From positions 620,001 through 684,000 of the forward strand of contig CAWCJC010000009.1 in assembly GCA_963795835.1 (NCBI GenBank): a stretch of 64,000 nt of DNA. Direction: 5' to 3'. Shown in pieces: positions 9,168-17,062 of the stretch. This stretch comes from JALYXI01 sp963795835 (lineage in GTDB: Bacteria > Acidobacteriota > Terriglobia > Bryobacterales > Bryobacteraceae). The notes under the pieces are model-generated. The model saw only the letters and a program-made list of their open reading frames with translations, did no database searches and had not been told where the DNA came from. The first letter of the stretch is position 1. Each line of letters starts with the position of its first letter. A program made the translations under genes and the position numbers.

Positions 9168-9681
9168 TTAGGGCTTTACTTGGTACTGCTTCTGAATCGG
9201 CCCGAGTTCGGGATAGTACCGAATCGCGCGCACCAGTTCGGCCAGTTGCCGCACATGTCCCAAATCATGGAAGTGCCCACTCGTTGAGAAGGTGCGAAAG
9301 CGTCATCTCCCCCAATTCCGGATGCATGCCGATGCGGTTGGCCGCCTGAAGCTTCAGACCATTCAGATAGGCAATGTTGTCTTCGCGCTGCTCCTCCCAA
9401 TGGTCGAAGGAATCTTCAGCATCGCGACCGGAATAGATACCCGATGCAAAGAATTCATTTTGATCGTACGGCGTCACCTCGGGCCTATCCTCAGTGGCCA
9501 TTCGCTCGGCATTCAACCGGAAGAAGTGGCCTTCCACGTGGGAGAGATGTTCCAGCAGTTCGGCGATTGAGAAACGATCGGGAGCGGGCTTCCATTGGGT
9601 TTGCTCCGCCGTCACACCCGCCAGCAGCAGCCGAAAGATTTCTGGCGTGGTTTCCAATTGGGGGATTCCTGGTAAGGTCAT
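9168..9681 (-). CDS. DinB family protein, frame broken near 9272
   Basis: DinB/DfsB four-helix-bundle protein, a family of metal-dependent thiol-linked enzymes of mostly unknown substrate. The first frame gives WKPAPDRFSIAELLEHLSHVEGHF and stops early after SHLLNEW. Skipping one base in the region 9271-9275 continues as AFHDLGHVRQLAELVRAIRY and ends at 9168, giving about 170 residues. The reconstructed metal histidines fit the family pattern: H49 region (HLSHVEGH) and the C-terminal HDLGHVRQ. The start overlaps the stop of the reductase gene as ATGA. The interruption looks like a base insertion rather than decay. Confidence 0.8.
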
Positions 9682-10439
9682 CCTGCGATTCCTTCTCCTC
9701 CGTCGACGCGAATGGTATTGCCGGTGACCCAGGACATGAGGGGTGAAACAAAGGACACCACCACGCGCGCTACATCGTCAGGCACGGTCAACCGTTTGTG
9801 CGGGTTTCGCTCAAGCGCCCACGCCAGCAGTTTGTCATTTCCGGGTATTTTCCGGAGTGCGGGGGTATCCGTGGTGCCGGCCAGCAACGCATTTGCCGTG
9901 ATGCCGAGGGGCGCCAGTTCCACGGCGAGCTGGCGGATATGCGCTTCAAGAACCGCCTTGGCCGCGCTCACGGGACCGTATTGCGGAATTGCGCGCACCG
10001 AGCCTTCGCTTGTCATGGCCAGAATGCGGCCGCCCTCGCGCATCAGGCCCGCATCGGTAAGATCGCGCGCCCAAAAAACTAAGCTATGGCCCATCACGTC
10101 CGTGGTCATCTCAATCTGGCGTTGTGTTGCGGCGTCCTTCCCCACCATGGGTTTCAGAGACCCGAACGCCAGTGAGTGGAACAGAACCCGCACGTTTTTG
10201 CCCCGAAGTGCTTCAATGACGGAAGCGCGGTGTGCCGAATCCGCCGCATTGCCGTTGAAGAAAAGCGCCTCGCGTCCGGCCTCCCGGACATCGCGCATCA
10301 CGGCTTCGGCCATGGGCAGCGTTTCGCGCCGGTCCATGTGAACGCCGGCGATATCGAATCCCTCGCGCGCCAGCGCTCGTGCGGTTGCCGCGCCGAAGCC
10401 GCTGCTCGCGCCCAAGACAAGAGCCCAGCTATTTGACAT
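9678..10439 (-). CDS. fabL: FabL-type enoyl-ACP reductase / short-chain dehydrogenase
   Basis: A 253-residue SDR. The N-terminal NADP site is GASSGFG at 10-16. The active site has Y154 and K161, a Tyr-x6-Lys spacing as in FabI and FabL enoyl-ACP reductases, not the Tyr-x3-Lys of classical SDRs. The stretch AKAVLEAHIRQLAVELAPLGI and the TDTPALRKIP segment resemble Bacillus FabL more than FabI. The likely role is the last step of fatty-acid elongation. ATG at 10439 is preferred; a TTG two codons earlier is possible. It overlaps the RND adaptor by 11 nt and the DinB gene by 4, which indicates one operon. The FabL assignment comes from motif spacing; another SDR function cannot be ruled out. Confidence 0.7.
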   Translation of the reverse strand: MSNSWALVLGASSGFGAATARALAREGFDIAGVHMDRRETLPMAEAVMRDVREAGREALFFNGNAADSAHRASVIEALRGKNVRVLFHSLAFGSLKPMVGKDAATQRQIEMTTDVMGHSLVFWARDLTDAGLMREGGRILAMTSEGSVRAIPQYGPVSAAKAVLEAHIRQLAVELAPLGITANALLAGTTDTPALRKIPGNDKLLAWALERNPHKRLTVPDDVARVVVSFVSPLMSWVTGNTIRVDGGEGIAG

Positions 10440-11667
10440 CGGCAACTACCCGGACCTGCGCACCTTCGGCAAGATCGTCCGAAGGGTTCACCACAGCGCG
10501 CTCTCCTACGTTCACGCCCGAAAGAATTTCCATCATCGCGCCGTAATCGCGGCCCGGCGTGACTTTGGCGAAGTGAATCCGGTGCGAGGCATCCACCAGG
10601 GCCACGTGCGGGCCATCGGCGCGGAACACGAAAACCGAAGCGGGCGCCAAGACCGCCGCCCCTCCGCCCCGGAACGAAAACCGCACGGATGCGAACATGC
10701 CCGGTCGAAGCTCATGTTGCGCGTTCGGGATATGGATTTCGGTGAGCAGCGTGCGCGAATTGGGGTCGAGCGAATCGGCTGTGCGGGCAATGGTACCGGG
10801 GAAGTTGCGGCCGGCGAACTCCGCCACCCGGATATTCGCGATATCGCCCGTGTGAACGGCGGCGGCATTCACCTGGGGAACGTTGACGAAGATGCGCAAC
10901 CGGTCGGTCTTGGCGATGCGGAAGAGCTCGCGATTACTGGAACTGCTGCCCGCCGTGATCAGCGCGCCGGGGTCCACATTGCGCGCGGTAATCACGCCAT
11001 CAAACGGCGCCAGGACGCGCTGGAAGCTCTGCATTTCCTCCAGGCGCCGCACATTGGCCTGCTGCGCGGTGATATCGCTTTCTGCCGCCTTCACGTTTGA
11101 GGCGAGCGCATCGACATCGGCGGTCGAAGCGTCATAAGCGCTTTGCTTTTCATCGGAATCCTGCTTCGACACCACGCCTTCGGCGACCAGCTTCTTCCAG
11201 CGTTCGAGCGTCACCTGCGCCAACATCATCTTCGATTGCGATTGCTTCAGCGCGGCTCTCGATTGCGCAGCGGCGGCGACGGCATGGGCTTGGGCGGCAC
11301 GAGCTTGCGCCAGCTGCTGGATCACTTCGGGTGCTTCGATCTCCGCCAGCAATTGCCCGGCGCGCACATGGTCGCCGATGTCCACCTTGCGCGATTTCAG
11401 ATAGCCATCGGTGCGCGCATAAATGGGAGCCTCCTGAATGGCCTGCATGCTGGCGGGAAAGGTGACCTCATTGGTCGAGCTGGCCGGCTTCAACACCACG
11501 GTGTTGACTGAAATCTCTCCTGACTCTATCTCTTTCGCCTCATTGGCAAGCGCTTTGTGCTGGGTCAGGCGGGGCAACACCCCGAGGGCGATGATCCCCA
11601 CAGTGGCCGCCATCAAAAACAGGGCGATCAAAGCGGTGCGGATCCGGCGCGGCTTACGGACGGTCAT
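10429..11667 (-). CDS. RND efflux periplasmic adaptor subunit (membrane fusion protein)
   Basis: A 412-residue HlyD/AcrA-type adaptor linking the inner-membrane pump to an outer-membrane channel. It has an N-terminal membrane anchor (residues 12-32, TALIALFLMAATVGIIALGV), a lipoyl half-motif GYLKSRKVDIGDHVRAGQ around 93-108, an alpha-hairpin coiled coil at about 125-210, a second lipoyl half (APFDGVITARNVDPGALI) and beta-barrel and membrane-proximal domains to the end. Its ATG overlaps the TGA of the pump gene by four bases, so the two are translationally coupled. No outer-membrane factor gene is adjacent. Confidence 0.9.
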   Translation of the reverse strand: MTVRKPRRIRTALIALFLMAATVGIIALGVLPRLTQHKALANEAKEIESGEISVNTVVLKPASSTNEVTFPASMQAIQEAPIYARTDGYLKSRKVDIGDHVRAGQLLAEIEAPEVIQQLAQARAAQAHAVAAAAQSRAALKQSQSKMMLAQVTLERWKKLVAEGVVSKQDSDEKQSAYDASTADVDALASNVKAAESDITAQQANVRRLEEMQSFQRVLAPFDGVITARNVDPGALITAGSSSSNRELFRIAKTDRLRIFVNVPQVNAAAVHTGDIANIRVAEFAGRNFPGTIARTADSLDPNSRTLLTEIHIPNAQHELRPGMFASVRFSFRGGGAAVLAPASVFVFRADGPHVALVDASHRIHFAKVTPGRDYGAMMEILSGVNVGERAVVNPSDDLAEGAQVRVVADVK

Positions 11668-14600
11668 GGTATGGCTTGTTCCTCATAGGGAGCAGCGCGA
11701 CGGAGGGCCGAATAAATAACAGGGACAAGAAACAGGGTAGCGAACGTTGCGGCAACCAGGCCACCGATCACGGCGCGGCCAAGCGGTGCATTCTGTTCGC
11801 CGCCTTCGCCCATGCCCAGTGCCATGGGCAGCATACCGATGATCATCGCAAGCGCGGTCATCATCACAGGACGCAAGCGCGTGTAACCAGCTTCAAGCGC
11901 CGCCCCGAGCGCATTATGCACACTGCGCTGTTCGTTGGCGAAAGTCACAATCAGGATGCTGTTTGCGGTCGCGACGCCAACGCTCATAATCGCGCCCATC
12001 AGCGAAGGGACGCTGAGCGTGGTCTGCGTCGCAAACAGCATGAACACGATTCCTGAGAGCGCGCCGGGCAGCGCCATCATGATGATGAGCGGATCCAGCC
12101 AGGATTGGAAGTTCACCACCATCAGCAGATACACCAGCAGGATGGCAAACAGCAAGCCCCAAGCAAGGCCGATGAACGAGGATTTCATGCTCTCCACCTG
12201 CCCGCGGAGCACCAGTGACGTCCCCCGCGGCAGCTTCAGCTTGGCAAGAACCTTTTCGATGTCGTCTGAAACACCGCCCAAATCGCGGCCATCCACGCCG
12301 GCGAAAACATCGTATACCGGCTGAACATCGCGATGGTTGATCACGCCGGGAGAACGCATGCGCTGCACGGTCGAGACGTTCGTGAGCATCTGCGGATCGG
12401 GCTGCGTGGGAGAGGTAAGCGTGGTTGCCTGCAGATCTTCGATGGTGTTGAATTTATACTCCGGCGTCTGCACGGCAATGGAGTAGTTGACGCCGTTCTT
12501 CGGGTTCAGCCAGAAATTCGGGGCTGTCTGACTGCTGCTCGAAAGCGAGATCAGCATGTTCTGCGCGACATCGCGCTCACTCATCCCGAGCAGGATGCCG
12601 CGCGTGCGGTCCATCTTGACCATCATTTCCGGCAGATTGGTGATCTGGTGAACGTGCACATCCACCGCGCCGGGGATGCGCGCCACGTCGCGGCGGATCT
12701 GTTCGGTGAGCTTGAAGTTGTTCTCCAGATCGCGCCCCACAATCTGGATATCGATGGGCGCGGGCAGGCCGAAATTGAGAATCTGGCTCACGATATCGGC
12801 TGGCTGGAAGAAGCAGACCAGTTGCGGAAACTGGTCGCGCAACGCCTTGCGAAGCGAGGAGACGTAGCGCGACGTGGGCGCGTGTTCGGGCGCAAGCGCT
12901 ACCAGAATTTCGCCGTCCTGAGGCCCGATCATCGCGGCATCGATCAGGGCGAGGTTGGTGCCGCTTGAAGGCAGGCCAATGTTATCGAGCACCATGTGCA
13001 ATTCGTTCTTCGGAATGGTCCGGCGGATCAGCGCATCCACCTGGCCGAAGATGCGTTCCGTTTCTTCGAGACGTGTGCCGGGAGCGGCGCGGACATGAAG
13101 ACGAAACTCACCCGCATCCACAGAGGGGAAGAAGTCCTGCCCGAGGAACGGCATGAGGCAGACGGAGATCAGGGAGAACAGCGCGAAGACGCAAACAGTG
13201 ACCGCGCGGTGCGCCAGCGCGGCTTCAAGCAGCGAGCGGTAGCCTTCGCGGAAGCGGGCAAAGCTGCGCTCAAACAGGCCGAATACGCCCGTGGGAACAT
13301 GATGGCCGTCGTGCAGGTGAACTTCCGCGCCCAGGAGGTACTTCGCCATGGTCGGCACCAGCGTGCGCGAGAGCAAATAGGAGGCAAGCATCGCGAAGAC
13401 CACGGCCATGCCGAGCGGCGTGAAGAGCGATTTGGCCGCGCCGCTCAGAAACACAACGGGAACAAAAACGATACAGATGGAAAGCGTGGAGACGAACGCT
13501 GGGACCGCAATCTGCTGCGCGCCATCGAGAATCGCCTGCAGAATCGGCTTACGCTGGCCCATGTTGCGGTGAATGTTTTCAATTTCGACCGTGGCATCGT
13601 CGACCAGGATGCCGACGGCGAGCGCCAAGCCGCCCAGCGTCATCACGTTCAGCGTCTCGCCCATCAGCCGCAGCACCATGATGGAGACCAGGATTGAAAG
13701 CGGGATCGAGACGGCGACGATCACGGTGGAGCGCCAGCTTCCCAGGAACATCAGGATCATCAGCGCGGTGAGCGTGGCGGCGATGGTGGCTTCCCGGACC
13801 ACGCCATTGATCGAAGCTCTGACGAAGATCGATTGATCGAAGAGCAGTTGGACCTTCAATTCGGGCGGCAGAGTAGCCAGAATGGCCGGGAGTTGTTTCT
13901 TGACGCGCGCCACCACATCGAGGGTGGAGGCGTTGCCGTTGCGCAGCACCGTCATCAGCGCCGAGCGGCTCCCGTTGTTGCGGACGATATTGGTTTGCAC
14001 GGCATAGCCGTCGCGGACTTGCGCAACGTCGCGAATATAGATGGGCGTTCCTTTAATCAGCCGGATGGGCAGGTTGTTCAGCTCCTCGGCAATTTCGGGG
14101 CTCGAATTCATGCGGACGTGATATTCGCGCTCCCCAAATTTGACGCTGCCGCCCGGCAGGATTACATTCTGCGCGTTGATGGCGTTGCTGACGTCACTGG
14201 CGGAGATGCCTTTCGAAAACATCTGCTCCGGTTCCAGATCGACCATGATCTGGCGAGGCTTGCCGCCGAAAGGCGTGGTGACGGACGCGCCCTGGACGGT
14301 TGCCAGGCGGGTGCGCAGAAAGTTCAAGCCCAAATCGTAGAGATCGGATTCGGAAAAGCCCTTGCCGCTGAGACTGGCTTGCAAGATCGGCACGTTCGAG
14401 ACGTTGTACTGGATGATGTTCGGGGGAATGACGCCGGGGGGCAGGATGCGCGTAATACTCTGCGAAATGGCGGTGACTTGCGCCACTGCGCCTTCAATTT
14501 TCGCGCCCGGGTGGAAGAACACTTTGATAATGGCAATGCCGTTCAGGGTCTGTGATTCGATGTGCTCGATGTCATTGACCGTGGTGGTCATGGAGCGCTC

Positions 14601-14801
14601 ATGAACGGTGACGATGCGGCGCTCCATCTCCTCCGGGGAGAGGCCGTTATACTGCCAGATGATGCTGACCACGGGAATGTCGATATAAGGGAAGATATCG
14701 ATGGGCATGCGCAGAATGGTAACTACGCCCAAAACCAGAACAAGCAGCGCGGCGACGACGAAGGTGTAGGGCCGTCGAAGCGCGAGTTTTACTATCCACA
14801 T
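11664..14801 (-). CDS. RND family efflux permease
   Basis: A 1045-residue inner-membrane proton-driven efflux pump of the AcrB/MexB/CusA superfamily. It starts with the usual first transmembrane helix (RPYTFVVAALLVLVLGVV) and RMPIDIFP. The proton-relay aspartate pair lies in TM4 (GILVDDATVEIENIH, near residue 400), and the large periplasmic loops and a second six-helix set follow, ending in VAATFATLFLVPVIYS. The IDIP and HERSMTTTVNDIEHIES features place it among the hydrophobe/amphiphile-type pumps, but the substrate is not predictable. First gene of the pump-adaptor-reductase operon; a near-perfect palindrome lies 40 bp upstream. Confidence 0.92.
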   Translation of the reverse strand: MWIVKLALRRPYTFVVAALLVLVLGVVTILRMPIDIFPYIDIPVVSIIWQYNGLSPEEMERRIVTVHERSMTTTVNDIEHIESQTLNGIAIIKVFFHPGAKIEGAVAQVTAISQSITRILPPGVIPPNIIQYNVSNVPILQASLSGKGFSESDLYDLGLNFLRTRLATVQGASVTTPFGGKPRQIMVDLEPEQMFSKGISASDVSNAINAQNVILPGGSVKFGEREYHVRMNSSPEIAEELNNLPIRLIKGTPIYIRDVAQVRDGYAVQTNIVRNNGSRSALMTVLRNGNASTLDVVARVKKQLPAILATLPPELKVQLLFDQSIFVRASINGVVREATIAATLTALMILMFLGSWRSTVIVAVSIPLSILVSIMVLRLMGETLNVMTLGGLALAVGILVDDATVEIENIHRNMGQRKPILQAILDGAQQIAVPAFVSTLSICIVFVPVVFLSGAAKSLFTPLGMAVVFAMLASYLLSRTLVPTMAKYLLGAEVHLHDGHHVPTGVFGLFERSFARFREGYRSLLEAALAHRAVTVCVFALFSLISVCLMPFLGQDFFPSVDAGEFRLHVRAAPGTRLEETERIFGQVDALIRRTIPKNELHMVLDNIGLPSSGTNLALIDAAMIGPQDGEILVALAPEHAPTSRYVSSLRKALRDQFPQLVCFFQPADIVSQILNFGLPAPIDIQIVGRDLENNFKLTEQIRRDVARIPGAVDVHVHQITNLPEMMVKMDRTRGILLGMSERDVAQNMLISLSSSSQTAPNFWLNPKNGVNYSIAVQTPEYKFNTIEDLQATTLTSPTQPDPQMLTNVSTVQRMRSPGVINHRDVQPVYDVFAGVDGRDLGGVSDDIEKVLAKLKLPRGTSLVLRGQVESMKSSFIGLAWGLLFAILLVYLLMVVNFQSWLDPLIIMMALPGALSGIVFMLFATQTTLSVPSLMGAIMSVGVATANSILIVTFANEQRSVHNALGAALEAGYTRLRPVMMTALAMIIGMLPMALGMGEGGEQNAPLGRAVIGGLVAATFATLFLVPVIYSALRRAAPYEEQAIP

Positions 14802-14840
14802 AGGGCCGAAGGACCGGAGAATCTAGTTTACCGTAGGGCG

Positions 14841-14864
14841 ATTACCCGAACATTTTCGGGCAAT
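14841..14864. promoter_or_regulatory. Palindrome in the RND pump / MBL hydrolase divergent intergenic region
   Basis: A 24-bp dyad with arms ATTxCCCGAA and TTCGGGxAAT; 10 of 12 base pairs match. It sits in the 101-bp gap between divergently transcribed genes. It may be an operator for a regulator of the efflux pump. It could instead form a hairpin in the 5' end of the pump transcript. No regulator gene is adjacent. Confidence 0.4.
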
Positions 14865-14902
14865 TGTGTTTTTGTGAGATATTCTTTTAAGCGGATACCG
14901 GT

Positions 14903-15691
14903 GTGTTGAAATTTTGCGTGCTTGCGAGCGGCAGTTCGGGGAATTCGGCGTTCGTGGCCACCCCGCGGACGCGCATTCTGGTGGATGCGGGTTTGAGCGT
15001 GCGCGAGCTGAGCCGGCGCCTGGCGGAGATTGGGGAATCCGTCGATTCCCTGGACGCGGTGCTGATTACGCATGAGCATTCCGATCATGTTTCCGGGTTG
15101 TGCCGGCTATTGCGGACTCGTAAACGGGCGAAGCGTCCGCTGCCGGCCTATTTGACCCGTTTAACGGCCCCGGTGATCGATTGGGAAGAGTGCGAACCGG
15201 TGCTCGAGACATTCCAGGCGGGCGCAAGCTTTCGGGTGGGCGATATTGAAGTCGACAGCTTCACGATTCCGCACGATGCGCGCGATCCGGTGGGGTTCTG
15301 TTTCCGTTTCGAGGGGATGAAGATCGCGATTGCGACGGATCTGGGTTACATTCCGGAATCGATCAAGTATCACCTGCGCGGGGCGGACGTGCTGCTGCTC
15401 GAATCGAATCACGATCTGGAGATGCTGAAAGTGGGGCCGTATCCCTGGAGCGTGAAACAGCGGGTGATGGGGCGCAATGGGCACCTTTCGAATTCGGTGG
15501 TCTGCGAGTATCTGGCGCGGGATTTCGCGGCTTCCGTACAGGCGCTGATCCTGGGACATATCAGCGATCAGAATAATCATCCGGAACTGGTGCGGATGGG
15601 CGCGCAGGAAGCGCTGGAGCGGCGCGGAATGCTGTTTACGCGGCTTGTGATTGCGGAGCAGGCGCGGCAGACCGAGGTTTTTCAGTTTTGA
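14903..15691 (+). CDS. WalJ/YycJ-like MBL-fold metallo-hydrolase
   Basis: A 262-residue metallo-beta-lactamase-fold hydrolase, probably nuclease-like. The opening LKFCVLASGSSGNSAFV is typical of the YycJ/WalJ group. The metal motif is THEHSDH with H57, H59, D61 and H62. Further conserved elements are FTIPHDARDPVGF, IATDLGYIPESI, LLESNHDLEML and LGHISDQNNHPEL, supplying later metal ligands. WalJ relatives in Firmicutes act in coordinating replication and cell-wall metabolism; the role here is inferred only from similarity. Start is a GTG without a strong ribosome site. Its TGA overlaps the TTG start of purB. Confidence 0.85.
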   Translation: MLKFCVLASGSSGNSAFVATPRTRILVDAGLSVRELSRRLAEIGESVDSLDAVLITHEHSDHVSGLCRLLRTRKRAKRPLPAYLTRLTAPVIDWEECEPVLETFQAGASFRVGDIEVDSFTIPHDARDPVGFCFRFEGMKIAIATDLGYIPESIKYHLRGADVLLLESNHDLEMLKVGPYPWSVKQRVMGRNGHLSNSVVCEYLARDFAASVQALILGHISDQNNHPELVRMGAQEALERRGMLFTRLVIAEQARQTEVFQF

Positions 15692-16995
15692 TCGAGCGGT
15701 ATACGCGTCCGGAGATGGGGCGCATCTGGCGGGAAGACAACAAGTACGCGAAGTGGCTGGAAGTGGAACTGGCGGCCACGGAATCACTGGCCGAACTGGG
15801 CGTAGTGCCGGAGGAGGCCGCCCGGGATTTGCGTGCGCATGCGGGGTTCTCGGTCGCGCGGATCACGGAAATTGAGGAGCGCGTCAAGCACGACGTAATC
15901 GCCTTTACCACCTCGGTTGCGGAGACCATGGCGGCGGCGGGGGTGCCGGAGTCCTCGCGCTGGCTGCATTATGGGCTGACCTCGACCGATGTGGTGGATA
16001 CCGCGCAGGCGCTGCAGATTGGCGAAGCTTCCCTGTTGTTGAAGGCCGGTCTTGAAAAGCTGCGCGAGGTGCTGAAACGGCGTGCGTTCGAGTTTCGCGA
16101 TACGGTGCAGATCGGCCGGACCCATGGCGTGCATGCGGAGCCGATCACCTTTGGGCTGAAGCTCGCGATCTGGTACGAGGAAGCGGGGCGGAATCTGGAG
16201 CGCTTGAACGCGGCGGCGGAGGACTTGCGCGTCGGCAAGGTATCGGGGGCGGTCGGAACTTTCGCGCATATCGGGCCGGAGGTGGAAGAGCGGATCTGCG
16301 GGAAGCTCGGCTTGAAGCCCGCGCCGGTAGCGTCCCAAGTGATCCAGCGCGATCGCCATGCGCAGTTTCTGGCCGTACTTGCGGTGGTCACGGCGAGCCT
16401 TGAGAAGATCGCGCTCGAAGTGCGGCATCTGCAGCGGACGGAAGTGCGGGAGGCGGAAGAATACTTCTCGAAGGGACAGAAAGGCAGTTCCGCGATGCCG
16501 CATAAGCGCAATCCGATTACCTGCGAACAGATCTGTGGCTTAGCCCGTGTGGTGCGGTCGAACGCTCAAGCGGGATTTGAGGACGTGGCGTTATGGCATG
16601 AGCGGGATATCTCGCACTCTTCGACCGAGCGGGTGATTCTGCCGGATTCGACCATCCTGACCGATTATCTTCTGGCCAAAACAGCGCGTTTGATTGACAC
16701 GCTGCTGGTGTATCCCGAACGGATGATGCGGAATTTGCAACTGACCAAAGGTCTGGTCTTCTCCGGGCAGTTGCTGCTCGATCTGTCAGCGGCAGGCATG
16801 CTGCGGGAAGATGCTTATGCCGCGGTGCAGCGCCATGCCATGGAGGCGTTCGAGAGCGAGACCGAGTTTCGGCCGAGGATTGAGGCTGACCCCCAGATTT
16901 CGCATTATCTGAACCGCGAACAAATCGCGGATGCTTTCTCTCTCACCCGTCAACTCCGCCACGTCGCCACGATCTTCGGCAGGGTTTTTGGATAA
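15688..16995 (+). CDS. purB: Adenylosuccinate lyase
   Basis: Catalyses two steps of purine synthesis: release of fumarate from SAICAR and from adenylosuccinate. The 435-residue product has the fumarase/aspartase superfamily signature GQKGSSAMPHKRNP (around 266-279), the substrate-binding TSTDVVDTAQ and GRTHGVHAEPITFG (general acid-base histidine region), and the KxxN-like C-terminal domain. Length is normal. Start is a TTG overlapping the stop of the MBL gene, consistent with translational coupling. The gene is followed by a promoter for the receptor gene. Confidence 0.93.
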   Translation: MIERYTRPEMGRIWREDNKYAKWLEVELAATESLAELGVVPEEAARDLRAHAGFSVARITEIEERVKHDVIAFTTSVAETMAAAGVPESSRWLHYGLTSTDVVDTAQALQIGEASLLLKAGLEKLREVLKRRAFEFRDTVQIGRTHGVHAEPITFGLKLAIWYEEAGRNLERLNAAAEDLRVGKVSGAVGTFAHIGPEVEERICGKLGLKPAPVASQVIQRDRHAQFLAVLAVVTASLEKIALEVRHLQRTEVREAEEYFSKGQKGSSAMPHKRNPITCEQICGLARVVRSNAQAGFEDVALWHERDISHSSTERVILPDSTILTDYLLAKTARLIDTLLVYPERMMRNLQLTKGLVFSGQLLLDLSAAGMLREDAYAAVQRHAMEAFESETEFRPRIEADPQISHYLNREQIADAFSLTRQLRHVATIFGRVFG

Positions 16996-17009
16996 AATTT
17001 AACAAACTT

Positions 17010-17055
17010 TTGACAAACTTCCGAACACTCTTATAAAATCCTCTTCACGAAGAGG
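17010..17055 (+). promoter_or_regulatory. Sigma-70-type promoter and short leader hairpin of the TonB-dependent receptor
   Basis: TTGACA at 17010-17015 and TATAAA at 17032-17037 with a 16-nt spacer. Immediately downstream, at 17040-17055, CCTCTT and AAGAGG arms form a small hairpin just before the ATG at 17063, near the expected transcript start. Confidence 0.7.
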
Positions 17056-17062
17056 GGTTCCC

